64,000 bases of DNA from positions 248,001 through 312,000 of the forward strand of contig JADJJH010000001.1 of assembly GCA_016706595.1 (NCBI GenBank), given 5' to 3'. The number at the start of each line of letters is the position of its first letter. The first letter of the stretch is position 1. This document shows, piece after piece, positions 20,501 to 30,200 of this stretch. The position numbers and the translations under genes are program-made. The notes beneath the pieces were generated by a model. The model saw only the letters and a program-made list of their open reading frames with translations. It was not told where the DNA came from and made no database searches. This stretch comes from Bacteroidota bacterium. GTDB lineage: Bacteria; Bacteroidota; Bacteroidia; Chitinophagales; Chitinophagaceae.

Positions 20501-23500
20501 ACTACTTACAATGGGGCTAATTCGATTCTAGCGCAAATAAATCAGAATCTAGCCTTGCAACCAGGTGATTCCATCATAAGAACCATCAATTTTACAGCGC
20601 CTTCTACTTCAGGCTTACATTATGTTTATGTTAAGGCAGATGGAGCCAACACACAATATGAGCATAATGCCGAAGGCAACAATGTATCTGTGCCAATGAG
20701 TTTACTTTGTTTGGCACCTCCCCCGACTTATTCCAACTTGATGATTGATAGTTTGAGCATTCCTCTAAATGTAATGAGCGGCGAACAAAACCCAATTGCA
20801 TTCAGGATAAAAAACGAAGGGCCGCATAACACCACTGCAAGCTCATGGACAGACAGATGCTATTTATCAGCCGACACTGTATTAAGTTTGGATGATATCA
20901 ATGTTTTTTCAAAAGAACATATAGGCTCTCTTGATTATGAACAAAGCTATACAGTCAATGGTTTCCTTACAATTCCAAATGGAACACCCACAGGAAACTA
21001 TTTTCTAATATTGCGAATCGATAAAGAAGTGAATAACCAAAACGATTCCGTTCAAACAGATAATTTTGCATTTGTACAAATTTCTAATACCCTTACGCCT
21101 GCGCCCGATTTGGAAGTATTAACCATTAGCTTCCCGGATACTTTATATGCGAAGCAATCCTTGTGGGTGTATTATACGGTTCGTAATAATGGGCCGGGTG
21201 TGATCAACTCAAAAGACATTTCAGATCGGATATATTTTGGCACAAATACTTCGTCATTAACCACAACGATTGGAGGAATTAAGAAAAGCAGAAGTATCGC
21301 CTCTGGAGCCACTTATAGCGATAGTATTTATGTTGTATTGCCTGCTTATGGTTTTGCATACAATTATTTTAATTTGAAAACAGATAATTTAAATATCATT
21401 TATGAAAACCCGAATGAAAATAATAATGTATTCTCAAAATCGGTGTATGTCGAACAATCATCAGGTGTTGATTTGATTCCGATTTCATTAAATTTTCCTA
21501 AGGATAGTTTTTTATTAGGCGAACAAGTAACAGCAAATTATGCCTTGAAAAATACGGGCACAAAATCGCTGACAGCCAACAGTAGAAATGCGATTCACTT
21601 CAGTGCGGATACCATTTTTAATGGCGGAACAGATTATTTATTGAATTACAAAGATGAAACTACATTGATTGCACCGGGCGACACCCTATATAGATCCATG
21701 AACGGAATTGTAAAAGACGCTTCGCCAAATACCTATAATGGGATATTACGATTAAATACCACTGCTACCTATCCTGAGGCAACCATTGCAAATAATAATT
21801 TAGTAGAAGAAAATATCCATATCGATGCAGAGGAAATTACGATCAATACGGCCTATCTGAAACATCTAAAATTTGGCGATTATTTATATTATAAACTTAC
21901 TGCACCGGCAAATCAGGACATGGTGGTAAACGTAAAAAAGTTAAATGGCGCCGGACAAAATACAATAATGGCTTGCTATACTATTGTACCGAATGCTGAC
22001 AATGCTCAATTTATTGCAGACGATGCCACAAAGGCCAATCAAACACTTTTAGTACCGGGCACACAAGCTGGAACCTATTATCTATTAATTCAAAATAAAA
22101 TTCCTTCAATTGATAGCCAATTAATAGAAATAAAAGCGGAGTTATTACCTCTAACTATTTTAAGTATTGACAATAATGAATGCGGACAAGGCATTGTAAC
22201 CACCACATTAAAAGGCGCAAGTTTCAGAGATACTTCAACGGTACAATTACGACAAGGCAATACCGTTTTTGCCACTGCTACCATAGTAGATTATAAGCAC
22301 TCGATGCAAATGGATATTCGTTGGGATTTTACCAATGTGCCAATAGGGGTTTATGATGTAGTGATTAAAAATGGAGGCGACAGTGCTGTTTTGGCCAATG
22401 GGATGGAAGTAGAAGTAGCAGAACAATTAGAGGTAGATATTACGGAATTCGAGAGTGGCTCTTTTGTCTTGAAGCAACCTTATATGGTTGGTTACATTTT
22501 TACAAATATTACAAACGTTGATATTCCGGTGACGCAAATAAATATATTTACTTCAGAAGATTCTATGAATGTCTTTAATTCCTCAAACGTGATATTAATA
22601 AAAGACCTTCTTAACAATATTCCAGACACTACATTACCAACATATAAAAATATAGACAATTATAGTTTAATTAGTGGTTATGTAAAGAATTTGAGACCAG
22701 GTGAATCTGCTACAATAAGTATTAAAGCCAAAGTTGTTGGTAAGCTTAGTGAACCTATTGAATTGGTTGCCGCTGCTCTTGGACAATCTCGTGAAATATT
22801 TACAAGAGAATTATTAAACACATACGAAGAAGTCAGACAGTACTTTTTAAACACATTCTTAAGTTCTGAACCTGAATTGTTTAACATTTTTATCAACAAA
22901 AGGGAATATTATATTTCCGCATTGTCATCTTACTTAAATCATAACATCATAACTGTCGCAGACATAGATAGTATACTTGGCGATTCAAACTATCCATTGA
23001 TAGACTTCGACCCTGGAGAATCTATAGGAACACTTATTGATGGTGAGATGGATTTTAAAAGTAATGGCAGTTATAATTGGGAGATTAATGTTCCGACTGC
23101 TGAACTTGGTGGTCAACCTGGAAATTCATTTGGATGGGATTTTATAAAATCAGTCAGCAATATTAATGTATTGGCTGATTCGATTGATAAATTTGAAATT
23201 GTTATCATTCCGCGTAATCCTTGCAACAATGAATATACTACTCTCACATCTTGGGAACCATGGCATGATTACAAGTGGGCTATTGCTCATGCTGAAGGAA
23301 ATGTGATAGGTTTTAATAGTAATAAATTTGAAATTGATACGAGCTTATTCACTGATGTAAACAATCTGTATGGTGGACATTTTGAAATATCATTAGGGAA
23401 TGATACAATTTATTTAGAATTCAAACATAAAGAAAGAGTTTGTGGGGAAACAGCCTGTAATGGAGGCCCAGGCATTTGCGGATATCCTGGCGGTAAAGGA

Positions 23501-26371
23501 GGCCCAGGCATATGTGGTGGCAGAGGAGGTGATGGCGGCAGGGGTTGGGGCATTGGAAGCAATGGAGGAGATGGCGGAGATGGAGATGCAGGTGGTGGCT
23601 CAGGTGGTATGGGTGTATCAGGAGCAACCAATGGGGCAAAGGGCATAGATACCAACAATGATAATGATGGTGATGGCTTAACAGATTCTTTAGATAATTG
23701 TCCAAACACAGCAAATCCAAGCCAAATTAATCAGGATGGAGATTTCTGGGGCGATGCATGTGATAGCCATCCAAATCAAGCTGACATGGATACAGACGGA
23801 GATGGCATATCTGATATTGATGATAATGCACCAGAAATAGCTAATTCTAGCCAAAGTGATTTTGACGAAGATGGAATTGGCGATTCAAATGATCCTCAAG
23901 TAAATATTGTTGATTGTATTTCTGAGCTCACTTGCCCAGGTAAATTAGATTGTCCTGGGGGAGAAGGGTGTGATAATCCTTCTAATAACATTCCTGGTTG
24001 TTCAACATGTCCAGGAAAAGGATTGGATGAAAAAGATGAAGCTTTTATGAATGAAGATCCAAATACCTTATTAAATAAATATAAACGTTCTTGTGTTAAT
24101 GTTGTTACACAATGTGCACCCGACACTAGAAAAGCGCTTTTCCATCTAGCCGATACTTATAATGGATTTTCTAATTCTACTGTTGAAGAAGACAAGGCAT
24201 TTGCATCGGTATTAGACCTATGGTTAACTCAGTGCATCTTTGGTCAAATGAATAATTGCACCAAGGAAATAGGAATTATTATTGACAAAAATAGCAAACC
24301 ATGTATAAGTACTGCTAAACAGTTTTTAAAAATTGTTTATTTAGAAAAAAAGAAGCAAGATGGAAATGTTGCTCAGGTTGCTGATAATTCTTTAAATGGT
24401 TTGTATGTAGCGTGTATATTGTATAAAAAGCCTAAGAAAAAAATTACATTTAAAACTTTAAGGAAATTAGCTCCAGTTGACCCCAACGAAATTAACGGTC
24501 CCGAAGGCGTTGGTGACACTACCACTCGTTGGGTTTCTAAATCTGAAACCTACCCTTACTCTATTCATTTCGAAAATGATTCTTTGTTAGCAACTGCACC
24601 TGCAAGTCGGGTAACAATAACGCAAGATATTCATCCTAATATGGATCCGTTAAGCTTTAGATTGGGAAGTATCTATTTCCAAAACCAAACCTTCGATCTC
24701 CCTGAAAATTTATCCAACTATACAGGTGTCATTAACCTAAACGATTCATTAGGTTATGATGTTCAAGTAACTGCAGGACTTGATATTGGCAATAACAAAC
24801 TATTTTGGGTATTACAATCCATTGATCCATTGACAGGCTTACCACCTAATACAATTAATGGCGGTTTTCTTCCTGTAAATGACAGCTTAGGAAATGGACA
24901 AGGATACGTGAGTTATATAATAAAAGCGAAATCATCAACCCAGACCTTAGATACAATTACGGCCAAAGCAAATATTGTGTTTGATGTGAATGACCCGATC
25001 GAAACCAATACTTGGAAAAATACTATCGATGCAGGAAATCCATTAAGTAGTATTGACACCTTGCCCGCATTGATATTAAACAATGAACTTGAGCTCTATA
25101 TAAACAGTGCTGATGATAGCAGTGGTTCAGGTGTTTATTATACCGGATTATACTATCAGATTAATGGAGGCCCATTTAATTTGTATGACAACTATACTGA
25201 CACAAGTTCAATACTCTTTACTGGCATCGAAGGCAATATCTATGGCTTTTATTCAATCGCTGTAGATTCAACAGGCAATAGGGAACCCATTAAAACTACA
25301 GCACAATGGACCGTTCAATTCGGATATAAAGATAGTATTGAAATAATTTCACCTGCAGCACTCGCAAGTTATTGTGAACAATCCATCATCCCGTTCACCT
25401 GGTCGAAGTATAAAGTGGATGACATGCGTTTGAAGGTTCAAAAAATGGATGGAACGGTATTGTTTACATCGCCTGTTTTCAGTTCTTCCGATTCTGTATA
25501 TACTTGGATGCTTCCTATTACTGCTTCCGATTCGTTGTTGGCGACCTTATTCGATGCAGATAATGAGTACACGTTCGATCAGGATACAATACTGGTCAAT
25601 CATCAAGTGCCCTGGCATCTCGATGCCGATTCCGATGGCTATTCAATTGGAAATGTTATCAATGCTTGCGTGAGTCCTGGATTTGGTTATACGACTACAA
25701 TTACTAGCAGCGGCGATTGCAATGATGCAGATTCTAACATACATCCTAACAGACCAGAAATTTGTTGTAATAATATTGATGATAATTGCAATGATTTGGT
25801 AGACGAAGCTAACATTACATTAAAATTATTTATCGAAGGATACTTTACTGGCATGGGCACCATGGTTCCATGTCTTCTCAATCAAGGGTTTCTTACCGGA
25901 AATACGATTTGCGATACGATAGAAATTGAATTGCATGATCCGCTGGATTATTCACTTGTATTTTCAACAAAAGCAGTTTTAAATACGAACGGATTTGCCA
26001 TAGCCGGTTTTCAAAACCTTGATAGTAATTATTACCTTGCAGTGAAGCATAGAAATGGACTTTGTACATGGTCGGCAAACCCAATTGCTATCATTGAAAA
26101 TACATACTATGATTTTACTACTTCAGCGAATCAAGCATATGGTAACAATCAAGTTGAAGTTGAGACTGGCGTATTTGCATTTTATTCTGGCGACATAAAC
26201 CAAGATGAGAATATGGATTTGTTAGATGCAAGTTTATTAGAAGCAAGTATTGCCAATTTCGATTTTGGTTATTTTGCTACCGATTTAAATGGTGATGGTA
26301 ATGTTGATTTATTAGATAGTCCGATGTTAGAAGCGAATGTGAATGCGTTTATTTTCTCTAATCATCCGTAA
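14582..26371 (+). CDS. 3929-residue secreted adhesin: beta-helix, CARDB repeats, TSP3-like repeats, MopE-like motif
   Basis: A signal peptide ends at GYAQ (residue ~24). Residues ~25-450 form a beta-rich region. Residues ~460-1280 are rich in NNT/ISNNTF motifs typical of a right-handed parallel beta-helix. After a PKD/Ig-like part come seven CARDB adhesion repeats (residues ~1527-2416), each opening with a PDLxVxSI-like motif and ending NNNxxxxT. Then follow a TIG-like region, the TSWEPWHDYKW domain, a Gly-rich stretch (nt ~23450-23640), TSP3-like calcium repeats (nt ~23650-23900), a Cys-rich segment, the DPNEINGPEG...FEND module (nt ~24475-25040), a MopE-like motif (CCNNIDDNCNDLVDE, nt ~25611-25806) and the shared dockerin-like module (from nt ~25812). 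The last third is paralogous to 2-3295. The likely role is cell-surface adhesion. No catalytic motif is seen. Confidence 0.88.
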   Translation: MKNLLTVISLFVFSLYCNVKGYAQSNGDYRSINTGTFSNLSIWEIYNSSNGNWELALSAPTGATHITIQTGDTVSLDGNIVMSSAKNFTVNGVVICSTYYIQGATGCTFTLAANSTLSTANANGILSTNIATVRSFSTNSFNSAANYIFNGSTNQTINASNTTFNNLTIQTSGGATVSLTAGQLLTLNGTLTLTSGLFNMSGSLTLSGPPIAGTSTNLITNNNSSLRFVTSQTGQFIPSSVTSIGNLYVDAGANALVAVNSNLSIVNSQGLNLVNGILNCGSFTISVSSNGAAGGNTGSYVKGTLLISLPFTTNAMFYAFPVGGATFNPLYITLAASLTTNTTLGVSVIDGIPVGTENMTSLSGGMSDRYWRLKMTGVFNISEVSSIQVGTLGISPSINSNSAIAFSTNNAALSYHSLGGIVGTNIISSGTGLSAAQFTDLASGDGSFVGISNKISLTPGIYCIGPSASYTPPSGTPYLNGSSPYSNLTAAILDLNTRGTTGHIVFELQNNYVSTTENNSMAITYQGTENATATFKVRNDLTIPLLISKTTLATIGVLDFNGGDYITFDGTINNAACGASYGIILRGLGSTCVSLQNDAQHNTLKGIQIEIGGTRGIYIEYNNGSVGNDYNSFLCNKFQLRSDIVSTASVNAFTTGVNSFFNCKNDNILIDQNKFENCANGIQVSGGGNNGLWTITNNHFYKTTASSAINSFINVQMTDTGKVIIEGNYFGGSAPFCAGSKMLISSSNSLFNLSLSSTSLINSSFSNNTIQNITSTSNLTLTQFGTLPLNIENNIVGNPSVLNDVTVGAQFGFIGYSGYSGSNTINIKGNTVSNISIPNNNGNSCTLLSFTSTGNQVKNISNNTFKNITTGNSAFYGISIGTSNGGGNVSYNVLENIHQTNNTSTVVNPISINGPNLNVVGNRIGHLSNANDIEFENIVNDVFYVFSTGNSQVDSNIIANVNLNHTGLVSTKVINYNSSVGSVKPITNNIIKDIKTKSTKTNAESDLANTSLIGLYLNIQFIVNASDNKIEGLQSTANTAISAGVIGIYLSSNTSSTISNNTMYNLRNAASGSSPVLIGILNSGTSSLIKNNMISISNGSNTNGVKIFGIRLAGFVGSRNIYHNSVSVSGNSAGVLNSYAFYKENNNSNTDILKNNIFSNVRTGLGNHFAIAHASGVTNQWATCDYNNLYSANANTLGEWPLGTSKTFATWLSTSTKDVNSHNLLVNFMDVNSNLHVNPSASCNLDSLGTNTIVTTDIDNQLRNANFPDVGADEFDNSLYNNAGIDQIICRDSTLLAASLDAGSAGFWTCSGCTFTPDSTSPTAIVHGLLVGTNTLVWHVSNASCSATDTLLIQVGVAPPPITTNYTQAICPGTEIYFELGAPLQSGAWSTGDTSKKIIVYPTVTATYSVNGTDINGCTVNFSQLATVINLPSIIPATPAQPTNNFNQVITPLTLSWAPAQHADVVELYAWPSNQSRPSIGENTFLNASKIYNTLLAQQEYYWQLKSYTICDTVWSDTSSFVTNYPDLQVQSVAVPNEIYTNTLLNITWKIKNLSSTANTGGKVWQDKVWLSQDSIPGNGVDVLLGTYANQSYLNAGDVYTQQRSIQVPNTLSGFYYILVEADFADAVPEVNQNNNLGYDTIQIIQAPLPDLKVISIGSPTNAFAGDSITVTYTIENDGQISTDSLTWEDEIFISNLPIFNADSAISLGKFSSKNANLIPVYYFSPSQGLYIDHYNTLAFGLPIDSTYTAQSKVMIPSLFWSGNYFIYVKTNTANEVFEGPYQSNNITKSTVTLSVTQMPPSDLVVDSIFVPTTANSGMPVTISWRVKNQGAAVTNQSNWTDKVYYNTTNSMIGATLLGTKLRQSTLATNASYISSLTATLPNGISGNYFFMVKTDEPNAVFEYTLENNNLTIADSTVQVNLSPSPDLKVTQANLVIDTMISSSSAQLNCIIKNIGLAATSGIFNIIIQYSDSTTYNGANSILAQINQNLALQPGDSIIRTINFTAPSTSGLHYVYVKADGANTQYEHNAEGNNVSVPMSLLCLAPPPTYSNLMIDSLSIPLNVMSGEQNPIAFRIKNEGPHNTTASSWTDRCYLSADTVLSLDDINVFSKEHIGSLDYEQSYTVNGFLTIPNGTPTGNYFLILRIDKEVNNQNDSVQTDNFAFVQISNTLTPAPDLEVLTISFPDTLYAKQSLWVYYTVRNNGPGVINSKDISDRIYFGTNTSSLTTTIGGIKKSRSIASGATYSDSIYVVLPAYGFAYNYFNLKTDNLNIIYENPNENNNVFSKSVYVEQSSGVDLIPISLNFPKDSFLLGEQVTANYALKNTGTKSLTANSRNAIHFSADTIFNGGTDYLLNYKDETTLIAPGDTLYRSMNGIVKDASPNTYNGILRLNTTATYPEATIANNNLVEENIHIDAEEITINTAYLKHLKFGDYLYYKLTAPANQDMVVNVKKLNGAGQNTIMACYTIVPNADNAQFIADDATKANQTLLVPGTQAGTYYLLIQNKIPSIDSQLIEIKAELLPLTILSIDNNECGQGIVTTTLKGASFRDTSTVQLRQGNTVFATATIVDYKHSMQMDIRWDFTNVPIGVYDVVIKNGGDSAVLANGMEVEVAEQLEVDITEFESGSFVLKQPYMVGYIFTNITNVDIPVTQINIFTSEDSMNVFNSSNVILIKDLLNNIPDTTLPTYKNIDNYSLISGYVKNLRPGESATISIKAKVVGKLSEPIELVAAALGQSREIFTRELLNTYEEVRQYFLNTFLSSEPELFNIFINKREYYISALSSYLNHNIITVADIDSILGDSNYPLIDFDPGESIGTLIDGEMDFKSNGSYNWEINVPTAELGGQPGNSFGWDFIKSVSNINVLADSIDKFEIVIIPRNPCNNEYTTLTSWEPWHDYKWAIAHAEGNVIGFNSNKFEIDTSLFTDVNNLYGGHFEISLGNDTIYLEFKHKERVCGETACNGGPGICGYPGGKGGPGICGGRGGDGGRGWGIGSNGGDGGDGDAGGGSGGMGVSGATNGAKGIDTNNDNDGDGLTDSLDNCPNTANPSQINQDGDFWGDACDSHPNQADMDTDGDGISDIDDNAPEIANSSQSDFDEDGIGDSNDPQVNIVDCISELTCPGKLDCPGGEGCDNPSNNIPGCSTCPGKGLDEKDEAFMNEDPNTLLNKYKRSCVNVVTQCAPDTRKALFHLADTYNGFSNSTVEEDKAFASVLDLWLTQCIFGQMNNCTKEIGIIIDKNSKPCISTAKQFLKIVYLEKKKQDGNVAQVADNSLNGLYVACILYKKPKKKITFKTLRKLAPVDPNEINGPEGVGDTTTRWVSKSETYPYSIHFENDSLLATAPASRVTITQDIHPNMDPLSFRLGSIYFQNQTFDLPENLSNYTGVINLNDSLGYDVQVTAGLDIGNNKLFWVLQSIDPLTGLPPNTINGGFLPVNDSLGNGQGYVSYIIKAKSSTQTLDTITAKANIVFDVNDPIETNTWKNTIDAGNPLSSIDTLPALILNNELELYINSADDSSGSGVYYTGLYYQINGGPFNLYDNYTDTSSILFTGIEGNIYGFYSIAVDSTGNREPIKTTAQWTVQFGYKDSIEIISPAALASYCEQSIIPFTWSKYKVDDMRLKVQKMDGTVLFTSPVFSSSDSVYTWMLPITASDSLLATLFDADNEYTFDQDTILVNHQVPWHLDADSDGYSIGNVINACVSPGFGYTTTITSSGDCNDADSNIHPNRPEICCNNIDDNCNDLVDEANITLKLFIEGYFTGMGTMVPCLLNQGFLTGNTICDTIEIELHDPLDYSLVFSTKAVLNTNGFAIAGFQNLDSNYYLAVKHRNGLCTWSANPIAIIENTYYDFTTSANQAYGNNQVEVETGVFAFYSGDINQDENMDLLDASLLEASIANFDFGYFATDLNGDGNVDLLDSPMLEANVNAFIFSNHP

Positions 26372-26402
26372 AATAGAAATGTGAATTGAGTATGGAATTA
26401 AT

Positions 26403-26454
26403 TTGTAAGAATTTGTATGATTCGCAAAGTTATCTACCATGTGAATTCTTACAA
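26403..26454. terminator. Possible bidirectional terminator between convergent genes
   Basis: TTGTAAGAATT (26403-26413) and AATTCTTACAA (26444-26454) are perfect 11-base complements separated by 30 bases. They lie in the 91-base gap between the adhesin stop and the convergent regulator stop. The loop is long and there is no strong T-run, so the terminator role is tentative. Confidence 0.4.
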
Positions 26455-26462
26455 TAAATACA

Positions 26463-27101
26463 TCAAACAATTTTATTATGTATCGCTTTCGCAACAGCTT
26501 CTGTGCCAGAATTTACATGTAATTTTTCAAAAATATGACTGATATGTGTGTTTACTGTTGGGCGTGTAATTTGACAACGATCGGCGATCATTTTATAACT
26601 AAAACCCTCAACCAGCAAGGCTAAAATTTCTTGTTCTCTTTGGGTTAAATGAAATTGTTCTGTATTATTTTTTTTATTTTTTTGTTGCATTAAAGCCAAC
26701 ACTTTTCTGGCTATACTAGGTGTCATTGGCGCTCCACCTTCACACACTACTTCTATAGCATCTACCAAATCGGCTAATGAAGCTTTCTTTAAAATATACC
26801 CATCGGCACCTGCACAAATACTATCAAATATTTTATCATCATCTTCAAAAATAGTTTGCATCAAAATTTTTAAATCAGGGTAACGACTTCTAATTTGTTT
26901 TACACCCTCAATGCCATTTACATAAGGCATGTCAATATCCATAAGCACTACATTAGGGTTTGTTTGTGCAATATGATCTAACACATCACGACAATCGCTA
27001 TACGTACCGGCGCAAACTAAATTTTCGGAAAGATTGATGAGCATTTCTAAACCTTCACGCCGGTTTCTATTATCGTCGAATATGATTATTCTTTTTTTCA
27101 T
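26463..27101 (-). CDS. NarL/FixJ-type response regulator
   Basis: 212 residues from the ATG at 27101 (MKKRIIIFDDN). A TTG at 27131 would add ten residues in front of the canonical receiver start, so the ATG is preferred. The receiver domain shows the acidic pair DD near residue 10, phospho-acceptor D55 (VVLMDIDMP) and the conserved Lys in YILKKASL. A LuxR-type helix-turn-helix closes the protein (LTQREQEILALLVEGFSYKMIA ... TRPTVNTHISHIFEKL). It is close in layout to the regulator at 51327. It pairs with the kinase at 27209-30271, whose stop lies 107 bases upstream of this start. The regulator has its own promoter in the gap, with the same operator-like sequence as fibre gene 30523, so it probably regulates itself and that fibre gene. 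Confidence 0.93.
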   Translation of the reverse strand: MKKRIIIFDDNRNRREGLEMLINLSENLVCAGTYSDCRDVLDHIAQTNPNVVLMDIDMPYVNGIEGVKQIRSRYPDLKILMQTIFEDDDKIFDSICAGADGYILKKASLADLVDAIEVVCEGGAPMTPSIARKVLALMQQKNKKNNTEQFHLTQREQEILALLVEGFSYKMIADRCQITRPTVNTHISHIFEKLHVNSGTEAVAKAIHNKIV

Positions 27102-27159
27102 TACATAAGGAATTGAAAGTTTATTTATCAACCGAGTTTAATCCAAAGTTATTAGATTA

Positions 27160-27205
27160 CAAAGATGTATCATTTTGAATTCTCATATTATCGTGAATAT
27201 GAATG
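27160..27205 (-). promoter_or_regulatory. Promoter of the response regulator with CATTCATATTCACGAT operator-like element
   Basis: On the minus strand CATTCATATTCACGAT (27205-27190) is followed after exactly 22 bases by CATCTTTG (27167-27160), a near match to the Bacteroidota -7 box TAnnTTTG. The same element, spacing and box occur before the fibre gene at 30443-30488. The predicted transcript would start about 50 bases before the ATG at 27101. Confidence 0.6.
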
Positions 27206-27208
27206 ATA

Positions 27209-30200
27209 TTAATTCAATATAAGATGGATCTCAATTTCTGTTCCTTCAAACTCTTTGGTTTTGATATTCAGTGAAGCATTGATATCCAAAGCTCTTTTCT
27301 TCATATTAAATAACCCATTGCCTCCTCCATTATTTTTTAAGAAAGCTTGATCAAATCCGATGCCATCATCTTTTATACTGAGAATTAAGATTTGTTTTTC
27401 GAGCCTTAAACTGACCTGAACATGATGGCACTTCGAATATTTAGCAGCATTATTCATAGCTTCCTTGAAAATCAAATAGATATTTTTACGCTGGTCAATA
27501 TCTAAATTTAAATCAACCAAATCTTTATTATCGGTCATTTGCAAAGTAAAACCTTTGGCTTCTGAAAGTTGAACTGCAAAATCGCGCATCCGATTCAATA
27601 AATGATGTAGGTGGTCATTTTTAGTATTTACAGCCCATACGATATCACTCATCGATTCTAAAACCTCAGTTGTATTTGCATGAATTTTATTGATTACTAA
27701 ATTTATCTTTTCATTTTCTGATTTTATTTTTTGGGCAGCTTCACTGTACATGGCAATGCTACTTAAAGTACTTCCAATTTCATCATGTAAGTCGGTAGCA
27801 ATTCTATTTCTTACTTTAAACACTTTTAACTGCGCACTTAATCGATAACGATATAAACTATACAATGCTACCATGCATAAAAGTGCTATACCTATTTTAA
27901 ACCACCATGTTTGATACCAAGATGGAAGCATAATGATTTCAATGGATATTCCTTTCGTATTCCATACGCCATCACTATTTGTACCGGTAACTAAGAGGGT
28001 ATAGTTTCCTGGAGAAAGATTTGTAAATGTAGCTTCGTTTTTATTGGTGGGTTCTGTCCAATCATTCTCGAAACCCAGAAGTTTATATTTGTAAAATTTC
28101 TTTTGGTTACTTCTATATTCTAACGAAGCAAAATTAATAGTGAACATACCTTGAGTTGGCTGTAAGGTAATTTTTTTTGCATAGCTAATTGGAGCGTCTA
28201 ATACACCATTACTATGCTTCCAATCAACTACCTTATTTGAAATAGATAGGCTTGTAAATAAGATAGGAAATTGTTTTTGTTTTTGTAATACTTCTTCCGG
28301 ATTAAAAATGGTATAACCTCCTATGCCTCCAAATAGCAATTCTCCATTTTTCAATTTCATATATTCAAAATGATTAAATTCATCTCCCGACAAACCATCT
28401 TCCGAAGTAAAATTTTTAAACGTTTTTGTGCTGGGATTAAAGCAACTCAATCCTTTGTTGGTACTCAACCAGAGGTTATTTGCATGGTCACTTAAAATGC
28501 CATACACTACATTATTAGGTAGCCCATCGTCTTCTGAATAATGAACGCTTTTTCCGGTGGCTATTTCAAAACGTTCAAAGCCATTGCTAGTAGAACCCAA
28601 CCATAAATACTTTGAAGGAGAAATTGGATCGGGGCAAATACACCATAAAGATTTTGAACTTAATGAAGTAATTGGTGATGCATGATCTTGAAATATTTTC
28701 CACATTTTACTACTGTCGGTTGCATGTGGATTTAACAGATATAATCCATTGCCTGTAGCTAAATATACACGTTGCGCATCATCACTATACAAATCCCTAA
28801 CAAAGGCCAATTGATTATTTATTGGCCCTACAGGAATTTTAAAGCTTTTTTCAAAGCTTCCATTTTTTTTATTTATCTGATGTAAGAATTGTTTGTTTGA
28901 ACCTTTATCGAGAAACATCCAAAGTCTATCTAGCTTATCATTCAGAAGTCGACTTCGGAAATGATGTTCAACTACAATTGGAAAATATTTTACGGTTTTA
29001 TTACTCGGCTGGTAACAAATAAATAAACCAATATTTGAAAATACCCAATACCTTCCTTGTTGATCTTGTGTAATGTTGTCAAAATCAAGAGAGTTAAATA
29101 TCTCAGCAGGCAAACGATTTATTTGATTACTATCAAGCGTATGAAATAAACTGGCATTATGTGGTACGAAATAAGCATGAAAATATTGTTTTCTAATATC
29201 GCTTTTAATGGCACCAAAGCCCGCGGTCCCAAACCAATTTATTCCATCAATGCCAGTCCAAGAATTGGAACACGATATTCCTTTCGGTGTAAGTTCTTTC
29301 CCCCAATCAATAAGCTCGTTTGTATGGATATTATAATGAAAAATTTGATGATCAATTCTAATTAGCAGATTGCCGTTTCGCAATGATGCAATGCTCATAT
29401 TATTTACACTCTGTTTGTATTGGGTTCCAATGATATTTGATTTAATGACTTTAGTCTTACCTATATCAAGAGTTTGTAACCTATTATTGGTTAATGCAAA
29501 CATGATATTCGTATCGAACATATGTGGCTCGAATATGGTATTGGAATGTTTGTTTTTTTCTATACCTAAAGAATTGAATTGATAGCCTTTTGTTTCCCAA
29601 TTTTTATAGTTTTTATTTGCTTTGTAGTGAATAATAGTGTCTGGATTTTGCATCCAAATTTGGTTCTTTGCTTGCCATATAATTTGATTGCCGCTTGATA
29701 AATCTGGTTTTAAATTGGGTTTTTTTTGTTGCACATCATAATCGAATAATACATGCATATGTTTATTTACATTCGTAATGTCATCAATTAATTTCAATGA
29801 ATCAATATGATACAATAAGGCATTTGTATTGGAATTAATAAATAGCTTTCGTCCATGAATACTAATATTCGTAATGCCATAATTGCCCTTCAAGCCGCTT
29901 AATTGTACGGAATAAAATCGTTCGTTTTTTTTATCAAAAAGAAATAGGCCTTTATTTCTAGTGGCTACCCAAAAATTTTCATATTCATCTTCTGTGATTC
30001 CTGAAACCATATTGTCGGGTAAGGAGTATATATCTTTAGGGTTGTTTTGATAAGTAGTAACTTCATAGCCATCATATTTATTTAAGCCACTAAAAGAAGC
30101 AAACCACATAAACCCTTCTTTATCTTGCATTATGCTTGATATATATCCTTGTGAAAGTCCTTGTTTTACACCCATCAATTCTATAGGAATTGGCACAATT

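Noticed and set aside
27102..27131. TTG start extending the response regulator by ten residues
   Set aside because: The ATG at 27101 gives the canonical receiver start, and TTG is used only where no ATG is available.
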